This document shows, piece after piece, positions 17,552 through 26,240 of a stretch of DNA of 64,000 nucleotides. The stretch is taken from positions 310,001 to 374,000 of the forward strand of contig NZ_BPEW01000001.1 in assembly GCF_019654975.1 (NCBI RefSeq), given 5' to 3'. Below the pieces are notes generated by a model. The model did no database searches. It was given only the letters and a program-made list of their open reading frames with translations, and was not told where the DNA came from. Made by a program: the position numbers and the translations under genes. Numbering within the stretch: position 1 is the stretch's first letter; each line of letters begins with the position of its first letter. Origin of the DNA: Shewanella sp. c952. Its GTDB lineage: Bacteria; Pseudomonadota; Gammaproteobacteria; Enterobacterales; Shewanellaceae.

Positions 17552-19015
17552 ATGAGTCAGCAAAACCGAGTTCTTACTGCACAAAATGGCGCACCAATTA
17601 GCGACGACCAAAACTCACTGTCGGCCGGTGAACGTGGACCGTTATTACTTCAAGATTGGCATTTAATTGAAAAGTTGGCGCACTTTAACCGCGAACGTAT
17701 CCCTGAGCGTATTGTCCACGCTAAAGGTACTGGTGTTTACGGTACATTTACCCTCACTAAAGACTTAAGTGACTTCACACTTGCAGACCATTTCAATGGC
17801 GTAGGTAAGCAAACAGAAACTTTTGTACGCTTCTCTACCGTTGGTGGCGAGATGGGCAGCGCGGATGCTGAGCGAGATCCTCGTGGCTTTGGTCTACGCT
17901 TTTATACAGAGCGCGGTAATCACGATATTGTCGGTAATAATACTCCGACCTTCTTTCTGCGTGATGGGATTAAGTTTCCAGACTTTATCCATACCCAAAA
18001 GCGTAACCCGCAAACGAACTTAAAAGATCCACATGCAATGTGGGACTTCTGGGCGTTGAATCCTGAGGCGCTGCACCAGGTAACTATATTAATGTCAGAC
18101 CGAGGCATTCCAGCAAATTACCGTCAAATGCATGGATTCGGTTCGCACACTTTCTCTTTTTGGAATGCCAAAGGCGAGCGCTTCTGGGTTAAGTTCCATT
18201 TCAAAACCCAGCAAGGTATTGCCAACTTGACGGCTGAGCAGGCAGATATTTTGAAAGGTATCGATCCTGATTCATCGCAGCGTGACATGGTGGCAGCGAT
18301 TAATGATGGCAACTTCCCTAAGTGGAGCGTTAAAGTTCAGATCATGCCGGAAGTTGAAGCGAATACTTATAAAATTAACCCGTTCGACCTGACTAAAGTA
18401 TGGCCTCATGCTGACTACCCACTGATAGAAATTGGCGAGTTAGAGCTTAATCGTATGCCTGAGAACTACTTTGCAGAGGTCGAGCAAGTTGCATTGGCGC
18501 CAAGTAACCTAGTACCTGGTGTGGGCGCATCGCCTGACAAGATGCTGCAAGCACGTTTATTTGCTTACGCTGATGCACAGCGCTACCGTATTGGCGCTAA
18601 CTACAACCAATTACCCGTGAATTGCCCTCATGCAACGACGGCAAATCATCATCAACGTGGCGGTGCAATGGCCGGAACTCAGTGCCCATTCTCCGGTAGC
18701 CAAACGGGTGGTGATGCGAGTCGTAACTATGGTCCTAATAGCCATGATGGTTTGCAAGATCAGACGCAGTTTGCTGAGCCACCACTGCGCTTAGAAGGTG
18801 AAGCTGACCGTTACAGCCGATACGATCAAGATGACTTTAGCCAGGCAGGTGATTTGTACCGCTTGCTACCAGCAGATGAGCAGGCAAGATTGATTACAAA
18901 TATTGTCGGTACCTTAAGTGTGGTTAGTGAAGCAACTCAAACTAAGATGGTTGAACACTTTACTGCAGCAGATAGTGATTATGGTCAACGCATTAAGCAA
19001 GCGTTAGGGCTGTAG
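17552..19015 (+). CDS. katB: Monofunctional heme catalase (small-subunit, clade 3)
   Basis: It decomposes hydrogen peroxide in the cytosol or periplasm. The 487-residue size fits small-subunit catalases. The distal His is in VHAKGTGVYG (about residue 55) and the distal Asn region is GNNTPTFF (about 129-136). The proximal heme ligand Tyr is in RLFAYADAQRYR (about 334-345), and NADPH-binding-type residues are present. No signal peptide is visible. The gene follows a 17-codon leader ORF and ends at a clear terminator, so it is likely its own unit. The symbol katB is by analogy; katA would be equally defensible. Confidence 0.95.
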   Translation: MSQQNRVLTAQNGAPISDDQNSLSAGERGPLLLQDWHLIEKLAHFNRERIPERIVHAKGTGVYGTFTLTKDLSDFTLADHFNGVGKQTETFVRFSTVGGEMGSADAERDPRGFGLRFYTERGNHDIVGNNTPTFFLRDGIKFPDFIHTQKRNPQTNLKDPHAMWDFWALNPEALHQVTILMSDRGIPANYRQMHGFGSHTFSFWNAKGERFWVKFHFKTQQGIANLTAEQADILKGIDPDSSQRDMVAAINDGNFPKWSVKVQIMPEVEANTYKINPFDLTKVWPHADYPLIEIGELELNRMPENYFAEVEQVALAPSNLVPGVGASPDKMLQARLFAYADAQRYRIGANYNQLPVNCPHATTANHHQRGGAMAGTQCPFSGSQTGGDASRNYGPNSHDGLQDQTQFAEPPLRLEGEADRYSRYDQDDFSQAGDLYRLLPADEQARLITNIVGTLSVVSEATQTKMVEHFTAADSDYGQRIKQALGL

Positions 19016-19043
19016 AGGCCGGAAGCGTCGACAGCAAAATATA

Positions 19044-19076
19044 AAGGCTTGTGGAGCATAAATCCACAAGTCTTTT
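19044..19076 (+). terminator. Intrinsic terminator after catalase
   Basis: AAGGCTTGTGGA pairs with TCCACAAGTCTT around a 7-base loop, followed by TTTT. It lies 28 bp past the stop codon. Confidence 0.85.
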
Positions 19077-19125
19077 ACTCTTATCTACATCATCTCAGCC
19101 TGAGCCGTCTCAGCTCTATCCAATC

Positions 19126-19680
19126 TTAAAACATCAAAGTGACTACACCGAGCAGCGCAAATAAGACAGCACAGCCACGATGGATCCAATGCATTGGTAG
19201 CTTCTCGGCGCTAAAGTGCCCTGCAATAACTACAGGGACGTTGGCGATTAACATGCCCAGCGTTGTGCCCATCACTACCATTGCCAACGCATCATATTTA
19301 GCGGCCAGTACGACGGTGGCTATTTGGGTTTTATCGCCCATTTCGGCAATAAAAAATAGGATAAAGGTAGCTAAGAAAGGTCCCATCGAATAAAAACGAC
19401 TCTCCTCTTCATCAATTTTATCTGGCACAAGCACCCAAAGTGCAATGGCGAAAAATGATCCTGCGACTAAATAGCGTCCGATCTCGGGACTGATATAACC
19501 GATAGCCCATTGCCCAAGCCAAGCAGCGGCAAAATGGTTGGCGAGTGTCGACAGAAAAATACCCAGAATAATGGCTGTTTTGTTTTTAAAGCGGGCGGCG
19601 AGAATGAGCGCCAATAGCTGAGTCTTATCGCCTATTTCGGCGACAGCAACGGTAAACGTTGAGGCAAGCAGAGCTTCCAA
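19126..19680 (-). CDS. mneA: UPF0016/Gdt1-family manganese exporter
   Basis: A 184-residue membrane protein with two copies of the family motif E-x-G-D-K-T/S (EIGDKTQLLAL near residue 13 and EMGDKTQIATV near residue 110), each inside a three-helix repeat. Homologues such as Vibrio MneA export Mn2+. The start chosen is TTG at 19680, preceded by AGGAA. A longer frame starting at ATG 19776 would run through the riboswitch structure upstream and add 32 residues unlike the family. The symbol is by homology with Vibrio. Regulation by Mn2+ through the riboswitch is expected. Confidence 0.88.
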   Translation of the reverse strand: MEALLASTFTVAVAEIGDKTQLLALILAARFKNKTAIILGIFLSTLANHFAAAWLGQWAIGYISPEIGRYLVAGSFFAIALWVLVPDKIDEEESRFYSMGPFLATFILFFIAEMGDKTQIATVVLAAKYDALAMVVMGTTLGMLIANVPVVIAGHFSAEKLPMHWIHRGCAVLFALLGVVTLMF

Positions 19681-19880
19681 TAGTATTCCTATATTAGGGA
19701 GGCAAAATTCCAAGCACAATACACCCCTCCCTAAAATGAGTGGCAATGTGCTCAGGTCTTGCTGGGTTAATGACAACAGTCACTAACTGTAAGTACCATG
19801 GCGTATGGCCAATTATGTTGATACTTACTCAATCGATGTAAATCAGTTACTGCGATTGATAGCTACTCCCCTGAAGCAGA
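19681..19880 (-). promoter_or_regulatory. yybP-ykoY manganese riboswitch and expression platform
   Basis: The leader shows the hallmarks of the yybP-ykoY Mn2+ aptamer: GGGGAGTAGC (19871-19862), TCAACATA in the second binding loop, and GCAAGACCTGAGCA closing P1 against TGCTTCAG. The aptamer spans about 19880-19749. Downstream, TTAGGGAGG (19734-19726) can pair with CCTCCCTAA (19702-19694) just ahead of the AGGAA ribosome site and TTG start. Control is therefore probably at translation or by a switch hairpin. There is no U tract. Confidence 0.88.
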
Positions 19881-19887
19881 GCCGAGC

Positions 19888-19915
19888 ATTATAGTGATAA
19901 TGGGGCTAACTTCAA
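19888..19915 (-). promoter_or_regulatory. Sigma-70 promoter for the riboswitch/mneA transcript
   Basis: TTGAAG (-35, 19915-19910) and a perfect TATAAT (-10, 19893-19888) are separated by 16 bases, placing the start of transcription just before the aptamer. Confidence 0.75.
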
Positions 19916-20101
19916 TGCTAAAAAGGCAACCGATGCCTCATTTTTGAGCTAAAACAGTAAAACGTAAACTAAGTGTTACTAAGGCTTTACAGCATTATTG
20001 TGGATTCGTATTAAGTTGATTTTATGCTATGCAGATGGCTTGCCCGCTGGGTTAGTAGCTGTTAATGTCGCTAACAGTCATTTTTTAGAGAAAGAGTCGT
20101 A

Positions 20102-20316
20102 ATGAAACAATCTTATCGATATTGCCCGCGATTTATCAAGCCTCAGTGGCAAAGTTGATAAGGTGAATATCCGTATTATTTAACTAAGCCGTTGGGGCCA
20201 ATTGGAATCGTAAGGTCGATGATGACCAGATTCGATTGGGGGCTGTTAATAGTATTGTTAACTTGCGAAAATATCTCTCCCTCAAAGTCGTTCTAAATCT
20301 GACCTACCAAAAATAA
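20102..20316 (+). pseudogene. Possible decayed coding remnant
   Basis: An ATG with GAGAAAGAG upstream opens a frame that stops after 18 codons. A +1 shift reads on as protein-like sequence (LIDIARDLSSLSGKVDKV) to a stop at 20181. Another shift gives NWNRKVDDDQIRLGAVNS and ends in LKVVLNLTYQK at 20314. The change of frame suggests a broken gene, or two fragments; the family is not recognised. The evidence is composition only. Confidence 0.25.
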
Positions 20317-20342
20317 ATTATAAAATCTAACAGGACAATTTT

Positions 20343-21542
20343 GTGAACTCAAAAATACTTGGCTCTATCGCCATTGTAGCTGGAACTGCAATTGGTGGTG
20401 GTATGTTGGCATTGCCACTTGCTACTGCATCACTCGGTACTATCCCTGCACTACTGTTACTGGTAGTCATCTGGGGCGTATCTATCTACACCTCTTTATT
20501 AATGCTTGAGATCAATTTACGTGCAGGCGTAGGCCTAAACGTGCATGCGATTACCGGTAAAACCTTAGGTAAATTTGGGCAACTTATACAAGGTGGCTCA
20601 TTTCTAAGTTTGCTGTTCGCATTGACTATGGTCTATCTGATGGGTGGTTCGTCGCTGCTTGAATCTAAGATGGAACTGGTTGGCATGCAGATGGACAACC
20701 AGCTCGCGGTACTGCTGTTTACCGCTATTTTTGGTGGTTTTATTGCCGTCGGCGTGCGTTGGATTGATAAAGTCTCTCGAGTTCTATTTACATCGATGAT
20801 CGTACTACTGGTTATTGTTGTGGCCTATCTGCTACCTGAAGTGGATATGAATCTGCTGATGAAAAACTCAACTGCTGGTATGGTTGTAGGTAGCGATTTA
20901 ACTAATCTATGGTTAGCGGCTATTCCTATTGTGTTCACCTCTTTCGGTTTCCATGTCTGTATCGCGACTATCGTGCGCTACTTAGATGGCGACGCAATCT
21001 CACTACGTAAGGTGCTTATAATTGGTTCAACTATTCCGTTGGTGTGTTATATCCTTTGGTTGATGGTGACATTAGGTACGTTAGGCGGCAAGACGGTTTA
21101 TGGCTTTGAAGGCTCATTACCGCTATTGGTAACAGCGCTGCAGGGCGTAGCTGATTCTGCCATCTTACAGCAGTTTATTGACCTGTTTGCTAACCTTGCA
21201 TTGGTTACATCGTTCTTGGGCGTGACCATGAGTCTGTTTGATTATGTGGCTGAACTAACCCGCGCTAAAGACAATGCCTTTGGCCGTGCTCAAACTTGGT
21301 TATTGACCTTTATACCGCCACTTTTATGTGCGCTTTACTACCCAGATGGTTTTTTCCAAGTGCTCGGTTTCGCCGCTATTCCGCTGGTTGTGATGATTAT
21401 CTTCCTGCCAATAGCCATGGCTTTAGGCCAGCGCAAGCAGAATTTGGGCGGTTATCAAGTGAGTGGTGGCAGCGCTGCATTAAGCGCTGCAGGTGTATTG
21501 GGCGTCGGGATTATTGCCGCGCAGCTGTGGGTTGCTCTATAG
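20343..21542 (+). CDS. tyrP: Aromatic amino acid permease, HAAAP family (TyrP/Mtr-like)
   Basis: A 399-residue inner membrane symporter with 11 or so hydrophobic segments. The N-terminal GTAIGGGMLALPLATA (residues 14-29) is the unwound-helix substrate/ion motif of the hydroxy/aromatic amino acid permease family. The start is a GTG with AGGA upstream. It is most like TyrP (tyrosine), but Mtr-type tryptophan transport cannot be excluded. It is monocistronic, with a terminator 76 bp downstream. No good TyrR box was found close to the start. Confidence 0.88.
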   Translation: MNSKILGSIAIVAGTAIGGGMLALPLATASLGTIPALLLLVVIWGVSIYTSLLMLEINLRAGVGLNVHAITGKTLGKFGQLIQGGSFLSLLFALTMVYLMGGSSLLESKMELVGMQMDNQLAVLLFTAIFGGFIAVGVRWIDKVSRVLFTSMIVLLVIVVAYLLPEVDMNLLMKNSTAGMVVGSDLTNLWLAAIPIVFTSFGFHVCIATIVRYLDGDAISLRKVLIIGSTIPLVCYILWLMVTLGTLGGKTVYGFEGSLPLLVTALQGVADSAILQQFIDLFANLALVTSFLGVTMSLFDYVAELTRAKDNAFGRAQTWLLTFIPPLLCALYYPDGFFQVLGFAAIPLVVMIIFLPIAMALGQRKQNLGGYQVSGGSAALSAAGVLGVGIIAAQLWVAL

Positions 21543-21617
21543 ATAAAGTAGAAATGCAACGTTAGTTTTACAGATGATACATTTGGAGTCTGTTTATTAG
21601 CTAACATCTTGTGATAA

Positions 21618-21656
21618 AGTCGAGCGTCGATATAAATATTGAGCTCGGCTTTTTTG
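21618..21656 (+). terminator. Intrinsic terminator after the aromatic permease
   Basis: AGTCGAGC pairs with GCTCGGCT (one G-U) around a 17-base loop, followed by six Ts. Confidence 0.75.
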
Positions 21657-21734
21657 TATCTAAAGCAGAGCATAAGTTGTATCTGGCAGTAAGCAAAAAT
21701 AATAATCCTAAAAATAAAAAATGGACTTAACAAC

Positions 21735-23894
21735 ATGAAAAAATGGCTTTTGACAGCTGCAGCGATGGCGACCTCTTTTGGTGCGATTGCTGACGAAGGT
21801 ATGTGGCAGCCTTATCAGTTGCCTGCAATGGCAGACGAACTGAAGGCAAAAGGGTTGGAGATCGATGTTAACTCGATTTCAAAACTAACCGAATTCCCAA
21901 TGAATGCCGTGATCAGCCTTGGCGGCTGTACAGCGTCATTTGTTTCACCAAAAGGCCTAGTGGTAACTAACCATCACTGTGCTTATGGTTCAATTCAATA
22001 CAACTCAACACCAGAGAAAAATTTACTCAAAGATGGCTTTTTAGCTAAAAGCTTTGCTGAAGAGTTGCCTGCTACGCCGGGTTCTCGTATCTATGTTACT
22101 GAAGCCGTCACTAATGTGACCGACGATGTGAAGTCAGGCCAAATGAGTAAAGTGGGTAATGACTTCTATAAAGGCATAGAGCAAAAAGAAAAAGCGCTAG
22201 TAGCTGAGTGTGAAAAAGAAGATGGTTACCGCTGTCAGGTTTACAGTTTCCATGGTGGTCTTGAGTATTACCTAGTCAAGCAAATGGAAATTCGTGACGT
22301 ACGCCTAACGTACAACCCAGCTGCGAGTGTGGGTAAATACGGTGGTGATATCGATAACTGGATGTGGCCACGTCATACTGGTGATTACTCTTTTTATCGT
22401 GCCTATGTAGGCAAAGATGGTAAGCCAGCTGATTTCAGTAAAGACAACGTGCCTTACGAGCCAAAGAGCTTCTTGAAAGTGTCTGCTAAAGGCGTTAGCG
22501 AAGGTGATTTCGTCATGGTGGCAGGCTACCCTGGCCGTACAAATCGCTACCGCACCGCGAATGAAGTCGAAAACCAGTTTGAGTGGGCTTATCCAGAGGG
22601 AAAAATTCTCCGTGAGCGCATTATTGAGATCATCAAAGAAACTGCACCTGAGGGTAGCGATGAGCGCATTAAGTATGAAAGCGCGATTGCAGGTCTAGCT
22701 AACTACGCTAAAAACTTCACCTCGATGATTGAGTTCTACGGTAAATCAACCATGCTTGATGACCGTAAAGGACTAGAGCAAGACTTAGCTAATTGGATTA
22801 AAGCTGATAAGAAACGCCAAACTAAATACGGCGAAGTATTGGCACAATTGGACAAGCTAATTGCTAAAGGTCAACAAGGTCAAGAACGTGATTTACTGCT
22901 GGGCTATATGGGTTACAGCACCATGATGAGCACAGCTAATCGTTTGTATCGTTTAGCCAATGAAAAAACGTTACCAGATATGCAGCGTGAACCAGGTTAT
23001 CAAGACCGTGATATGACTCGCTTTACCTCTGGTATGGAGCGTATTGAGCGCCGTTATGCTGCCAGTGTTGATAAAGCAATACTCGCAGACCTAATTAGCC
23101 GTTATGCCGCACTACCAAAAGATCAGCGCTTACCTGCGTTTGATAAAGCCTTTGGTATTGGTAACAAGTTCGATATGGCTAAGTTTAATAAAACGCTAGA
23201 TAAGATGTATGCCAACACTAAGCTGTCAGATAAAGACACGCGTTTAGCATGGATGGATAAGTCAGTTGCTGACTTTAAAAAGTCTAAAGATCCATTCATT
23301 CAATATGCAGTCGCGACTTATGACGAGCGCATGCAACGCGAGCAGGCTGAAAAGCAGTTAGCGGGTGATTTAATGAAGGTCCGTCCACAATATATGGACG
23401 CCATCATTGCTTATAACCAAGAGCAAGGTAAGCCAGTGTATGCTGATGCAAACTCTAGCCTGCGGGTAACAGTTGGTCATGTTAAAGGTTACTCACCTGA
23501 AGATGGTCTACAAGCAGTGCCATTTACTCGTCTTGAAGGTATCTTGGCCAAAGACACAGGTGTTGATCCATTCGATGCGCCTAAGAAGCAACTTGAGCTT
23601 ATCGCTAACAAGCAGTACGGCGATTACTATGTCAAGTCGCTAGATTCTGTACCCGTTAACTTCCTATCGACGCTTGATACCACAGGTGGTAACTCAGGTT
23701 CGCCAACCCTGAATGGCCGTGCTGAGTTAGTCGGTCTACTGTTTGACGGTGTATACGAGAGTATCATTGGTGATTGGGGTTACGATCCTGAGACTAACCG
23801 CTCTATCCAAGTTGACAGCCGTTATATGCTTTGGGTGATGAAGTATCTGGATCATGCAGATAACTTGCTTGAAGAGATGGAAATTGTGCATTAA
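21735..23894 (+). CDS. S46-family dipeptidyl-peptidase, DPP7-like
   Basis: An exported serine exopeptidase of 719 residues that removes dipeptides from peptide N-termini in the periplasm. A signal peptide (residues 1-19) is followed by the chymotrypsin-like catalytic set: His in VVTNHHCAYG (about 77), Asp in the GDIDNWMWPRHTGDY region (about 200), and Ser654 in GGNSGSP. The position 18 residues after the Ser is Gly (FDG, about 672). That matches DPP7, which prefers hydrophobic P1; DPP11, which is Asp/Glu specific, has Arg there. Homologues are frequent in Shewanella. It is followed by a terminator. Confidence 0.92.
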   Translation: MKKWLLTAAAMATSFGAIADEGMWQPYQLPAMADELKAKGLEIDVNSISKLTEFPMNAVISLGGCTASFVSPKGLVVTNHHCAYGSIQYNSTPEKNLLKDGFLAKSFAEELPATPGSRIYVTEAVTNVTDDVKSGQMSKVGNDFYKGIEQKEKALVAECEKEDGYRCQVYSFHGGLEYYLVKQMEIRDVRLTYNPAASVGKYGGDIDNWMWPRHTGDYSFYRAYVGKDGKPADFSKDNVPYEPKSFLKVSAKGVSEGDFVMVAGYPGRTNRYRTANEVENQFEWAYPEGKILRERIIEIIKETAPEGSDERIKYESAIAGLANYAKNFTSMIEFYGKSTMLDDRKGLEQDLANWIKADKKRQTKYGEVLAQLDKLIAKGQQGQERDLLLGYMGYSTMMSTANRLYRLANEKTLPDMQREPGYQDRDMTRFTSGMERIERRYAASVDKAILADLISRYAALPKDQRLPAFDKAFGIGNKFDMAKFNKTLDKMYANTKLSDKDTRLAWMDKSVADFKKSKDPFIQYAVATYDERMQREQAEKQLAGDLMKVRPQYMDAIIAYNQEQGKPVYADANSSLRVTVGHVKGYSPEDGLQAVPFTRLEGILAKDTGVDPFDAPKKQLELIANKQYGDYYVKSLDSVPVNFLSTLDTTGGNSGSPTLNGRAELVGLLFDGVYESIIGDWGYDPETNRSIQVDSRYMLWVMKYLDHADNLLEEMEIVH

Positions 23895-23928
23895 TCATAT
23901 TGATTATGATTAGTTAGCCTTTTGATGC

Positions 23929-23962
23929 AAAAGCCGAAACATGAAAGTGTTTCGGCTTTTTT
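23929..23962 (+). terminator. Intrinsic terminator after the S46 peptidase
   Basis: AAAAGCCGAAAC and GTTTCGGCTTTT form a 12 bp stem with an 8-base loop, followed by TT. It separates the peptidase from the convergent hypothetical gene. Confidence 0.9.
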
Positions 23963-23971
23963 GTTGGATAT

Positions 23972-24577
23972 TTAACTTTCGCTATTTTGGCTGCTTTTTA
24001 CCAAGGAGCTTTGGAGTTTATTGATAGTTTTCATTAGTTCCGTGATTCTGGACTCTAATTCAAAAAAAGCATTGTTCAAATTGCTGTTGGAGCTAGAAAT
24101 GTATGACCAACATGTTATTGAGATATTTGATGAGGCTTCTTCGTACTCAAAAAGTTGATCTTTTAACTCTGGGGTATAAACATGGATAAGCATATTAAGG
24201 CGCATTTGATTTTCGGATTGATCCGACAGACTCTTTTTAATACTTTCTATTTGTTCAATAATTTCTGCTTCAGATAACCCTTTTCTTTGATTCGGTTCAA
24301 TTTCAGTTTTATATAATTCGGAATGAAATTGTCGTAATTCAAATAAGAGGTTAAACATTGGCTCGAGGTTACTGAGTTTTTCTTTTCTAGCGCTAACACG
24401 TCGTTCATGTTGATGCTGCATATCTAATTGCTCAAAGCGGGCTCTCATTTCAGTTTTTGCTCTTCTATGAAGAAAAATCTGTATCAGTATTACTCCGATA
24501 AAAGCAAGTAGCCCAACAGCTAACTGAGCGGCGGGCCCGAATAATTTATGAATCATCAGGAATTCAATAATGTACAT
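23972..24577 (-). CDS. Hypothetical membrane-anchored coiled-coil protein
   Basis: I do not recognise a family. From the ATG at 24577 the protein has about 201 residues. One N-terminal transmembrane helix (PAAQLAVGLLAFIGVILIQI, about residues 13-32) is followed by a basic, then heptad-rich helical region with many Glu, Lys, Gln and Leu. ATGs at 24613 and 24556 are alternative starts; none has a good ribosome site. The gene is A/T richer than its neighbours and lies beside an array of non-coding repeats, so it may be accessory. An anchored cytosolic coiled coil is the safest description. Confidence 0.55.
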   Translation of the reverse strand: MYIIEFLMIHKLFGPAAQLAVGLLAFIGVILIQIFLHRRAKTEMRARFEQLDMQHQHERRVSARKEKLSNLEPMFNLLFELRQFHSELYKTEIEPNQRKGLSEAEIIEQIESIKKSLSDQSENQMRLNMLIHVYTPELKDQLFEYEEASSNISITCWSYISSSNSNLNNAFFELESRITELMKTINKLQSSLVKSSQNSES

Positions 24578-24905
24578 ACTCTGAGTGTTTTTTGGATGTT
24601 GTGAACAGTACACTAAAGTGAAATCTTAATTTTATCAATGACTAAAAATACGAACTTACGCCCGAGGAAAGTCGTGGCGCTTCGCCCACACCCGAGCCAA
24701 GGGGGAAAGCGCTTGCCCCCCTTAGCGAACCCTCAGCGCCCCGGCGAAATTTAAAAAGCGAAATTTCCAACGGGGGAGATTAGCTTCTGCGAGCTCAGCT
24801 TTTTATCTTTACTCCAGTGCTAACTGAGAGCGCCGTTAATTTTTAGCATAAAGCTGAAAACTGAAAACTCAAATACAGCAAGTTCGCGCTTTTTTAACCC
24901 AGTGT

Positions 24906-24986
24906 AGATACGGCTGTGACCATCCATGACATGGATGTCATGGCGAGCTTCCATGGACGGACTTGCTGCGCGTCACGGTCGTATCT
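24906..24986. repeat. Large hairpin within repeat unit 1
   Basis: AGATACGGCTGTGACC pairs imperfectly with CGTCACGGTCGTATCT, enclosing nested ATGACATGGATGTCAT and CCATGG palindromes. The same structure occurs in unit 2. Confidence 0.7.
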
Positions 24987-25261
24987 GTACATGCGCCGAC
25001 CGCAGGTCATTGGAACCGCAAATATATCAATCTGCACCCGAGCCAAGGGGGAAAGCGCTTGTGCCCCGCTCTTGATTTCATAAGAGTCAATCCCTCAGCG
25101 CCCCCGGCGAAATTTAAAAAGCGAAATTCCCAACGGGGGAGATTAGCTTCTGCGAGCTCAGCTTTTTATCTTTACTCCAGTGCTAACTGAGAGCGCCGTT
25201 AATTTTTAGCATAAAGCTGAAAACTGAAATACAGCAAGTTCGCGCTTTTTTAACCCAGTGT

Positions 25262-25351
25262 AGATATGGCCGTGACCATCCATGACATGGATGTCATGGA
25301 TGTCATGGCGAGCTTCCATGGACGGACTTGCTGCGCGTCACGGTCGTATCT
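25262..25351. repeat. Large hairpin within repeat unit 2
   Basis: This is a homologue of the hairpin in unit 1, with one extra 9-base ATGTCATGG step in its inner palindrome and changes in the outer stem (AGATATGGCCGTGACC) that largely keep pairing. The variation looks like slippage in the inner palindrome. Confidence 0.7.
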
Positions 25352-25783
25352 GCACATACGCCGACCGCAGGTCATTGGAACCACAAATACATCAAGCTGC
25401 ACCCGAGCCAAGGGGTAAAGTACTTGTGCCCCGCTTTTAATTTCATAAGAGTCATCCCTCTGCACCCCTGATGAAGTTGTCGCCCTCGTACTTATTCGAA
25501 ATAGCCTAACGCTTCCGATGGGACATCTGCTGTAAATGGACTTACGAATGCTGCGGTGGCATGGCCTATTCTGTTCAGCACTTACCACAGGCAATTGGAA
25601 TCAGTGACATGTAAAGTCAGTTTAATCGCGTTTAATAACGTTTAAGCCGGCAGTATCGTTATAGGTTTGTCCGATAACGGACATTCATTCTGTCTGAAAA
25701 ACCGTACCCTGTGCTGTATCGAAAATGCTCTTAGCTGCCAAGGTGATTGAACAGCTAATTCTAGGGTTCTTACAGGTGGTAAA

Positions 25784-26068
25784 ATGAAACAGTTTTTAGT
25801 CTTAGTACTCGCTATGTTGGCTTTTAATTCCGTAGCGAGTTTTGATGAAAAAGTAGCGGCGTCCTTTGCCGCTAAATATGAAGTTTGTGCATTAAAGCTC
25901 AAAGATACTAAAGGATATAAGTTGAAGGCTCTGGGGCTTAAAATTAAGGCTGATGAGATAGGTCGAGATAAAATAAGTGGCGACTATATTAAGGCTTTTG
26001 TAAAAGAGAAAAATAAGGCTTGGCTGCTACCACTACATAAATGCAAAAAATTCGCTGATAGGCTGTAG
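25784..26068 (+). CDS. Small exported hypothetical protein
   Basis: A 94-residue protein with a clear signal peptide (MKQFLVLVLAMLAFNSVAS). The mature part of about 75 residues is Lys-rich and contains two cysteines (about positions 35 and 87) that could form a disulfide. No family is recognised. AGGTGG upstream of the ATG is a plausible ribosome site. A hairpin with TTTTC follows about 60 bp after the stop. It is isolated next to the tandem repeat array. Confidence 0.6.
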   Translation: MKQFLVLVLAMLAFNSVASFDEKVAASFAAKYEVCALKLKDTKGYKLKALGLKIKADEIGRDKISGDYIKAFVKEKNKAWLLPLHKCKKFADRL

Positions 26069-26126
26069 CTGATTAGCGTATTCGATTTTTGAAATGATAA
26101 ATCAACATTGAGGCTATCATTGGCCT

Positions 26127-26152
26127 AACCGTTCACTGTGGACGGTTTTCTT
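26127..26152 (+). terminator. Terminator after the small exported protein
   Basis: AACCGT pairs with ACGGTT around TCACTGTGG-type loop sequence, followed by TTC. It is a short stem with a weak U tract. Confidence 0.5.
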
Positions 26153-26240
26153 GTAGGTGAATTACGTCATTGTGGTCAGTCTCAATATGCCATAATAGGG
26201 CTAGCTAACTATGGGTAACTCATCTGTTTAAGGTAATAAT

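Larger units (their letters stand above)
24687..25450. repeat. Tandem ~350 bp non-coding repeats (two full units plus a partial third)
   Basis: The motif CACCCGAGCCAAGGGG recurs at about 24689, 25035 and 25400, giving periods of 346 and 365 bp. The first two units share long identical blocks: CAACGGGGGAGATTAGC, then the run to TTTAACCCAGTGTAGATA, and the hairpin segment. They differ mainly in a block just after GCTTG. The third unit degenerates after about 50 bp. Base composition is G/C richer than the flanks. The short frames inside are not convincing proteins. Confidence 0.9.

Noticed and set aside
19955..19985. TyrR box for the aromatic permease
   Set aside because: The GTAAA...TTAC pairing is off by spacing and lies almost 400 bp from the start.
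24660..25450. Possible integron attC cassette array
   Set aside because: The repeat spacing fits cassettes, but the required conserved ends (RYYYAAC and GTTRRRY) are not placed at unit borders and no cassette gene is present.
24963..25594. Frames of 75 and 114 codons inside the tandem repeats
   Set aside because: They run through hairpins and repeat junctions, have no ribosome site and low-quality composition; judged non-coding.
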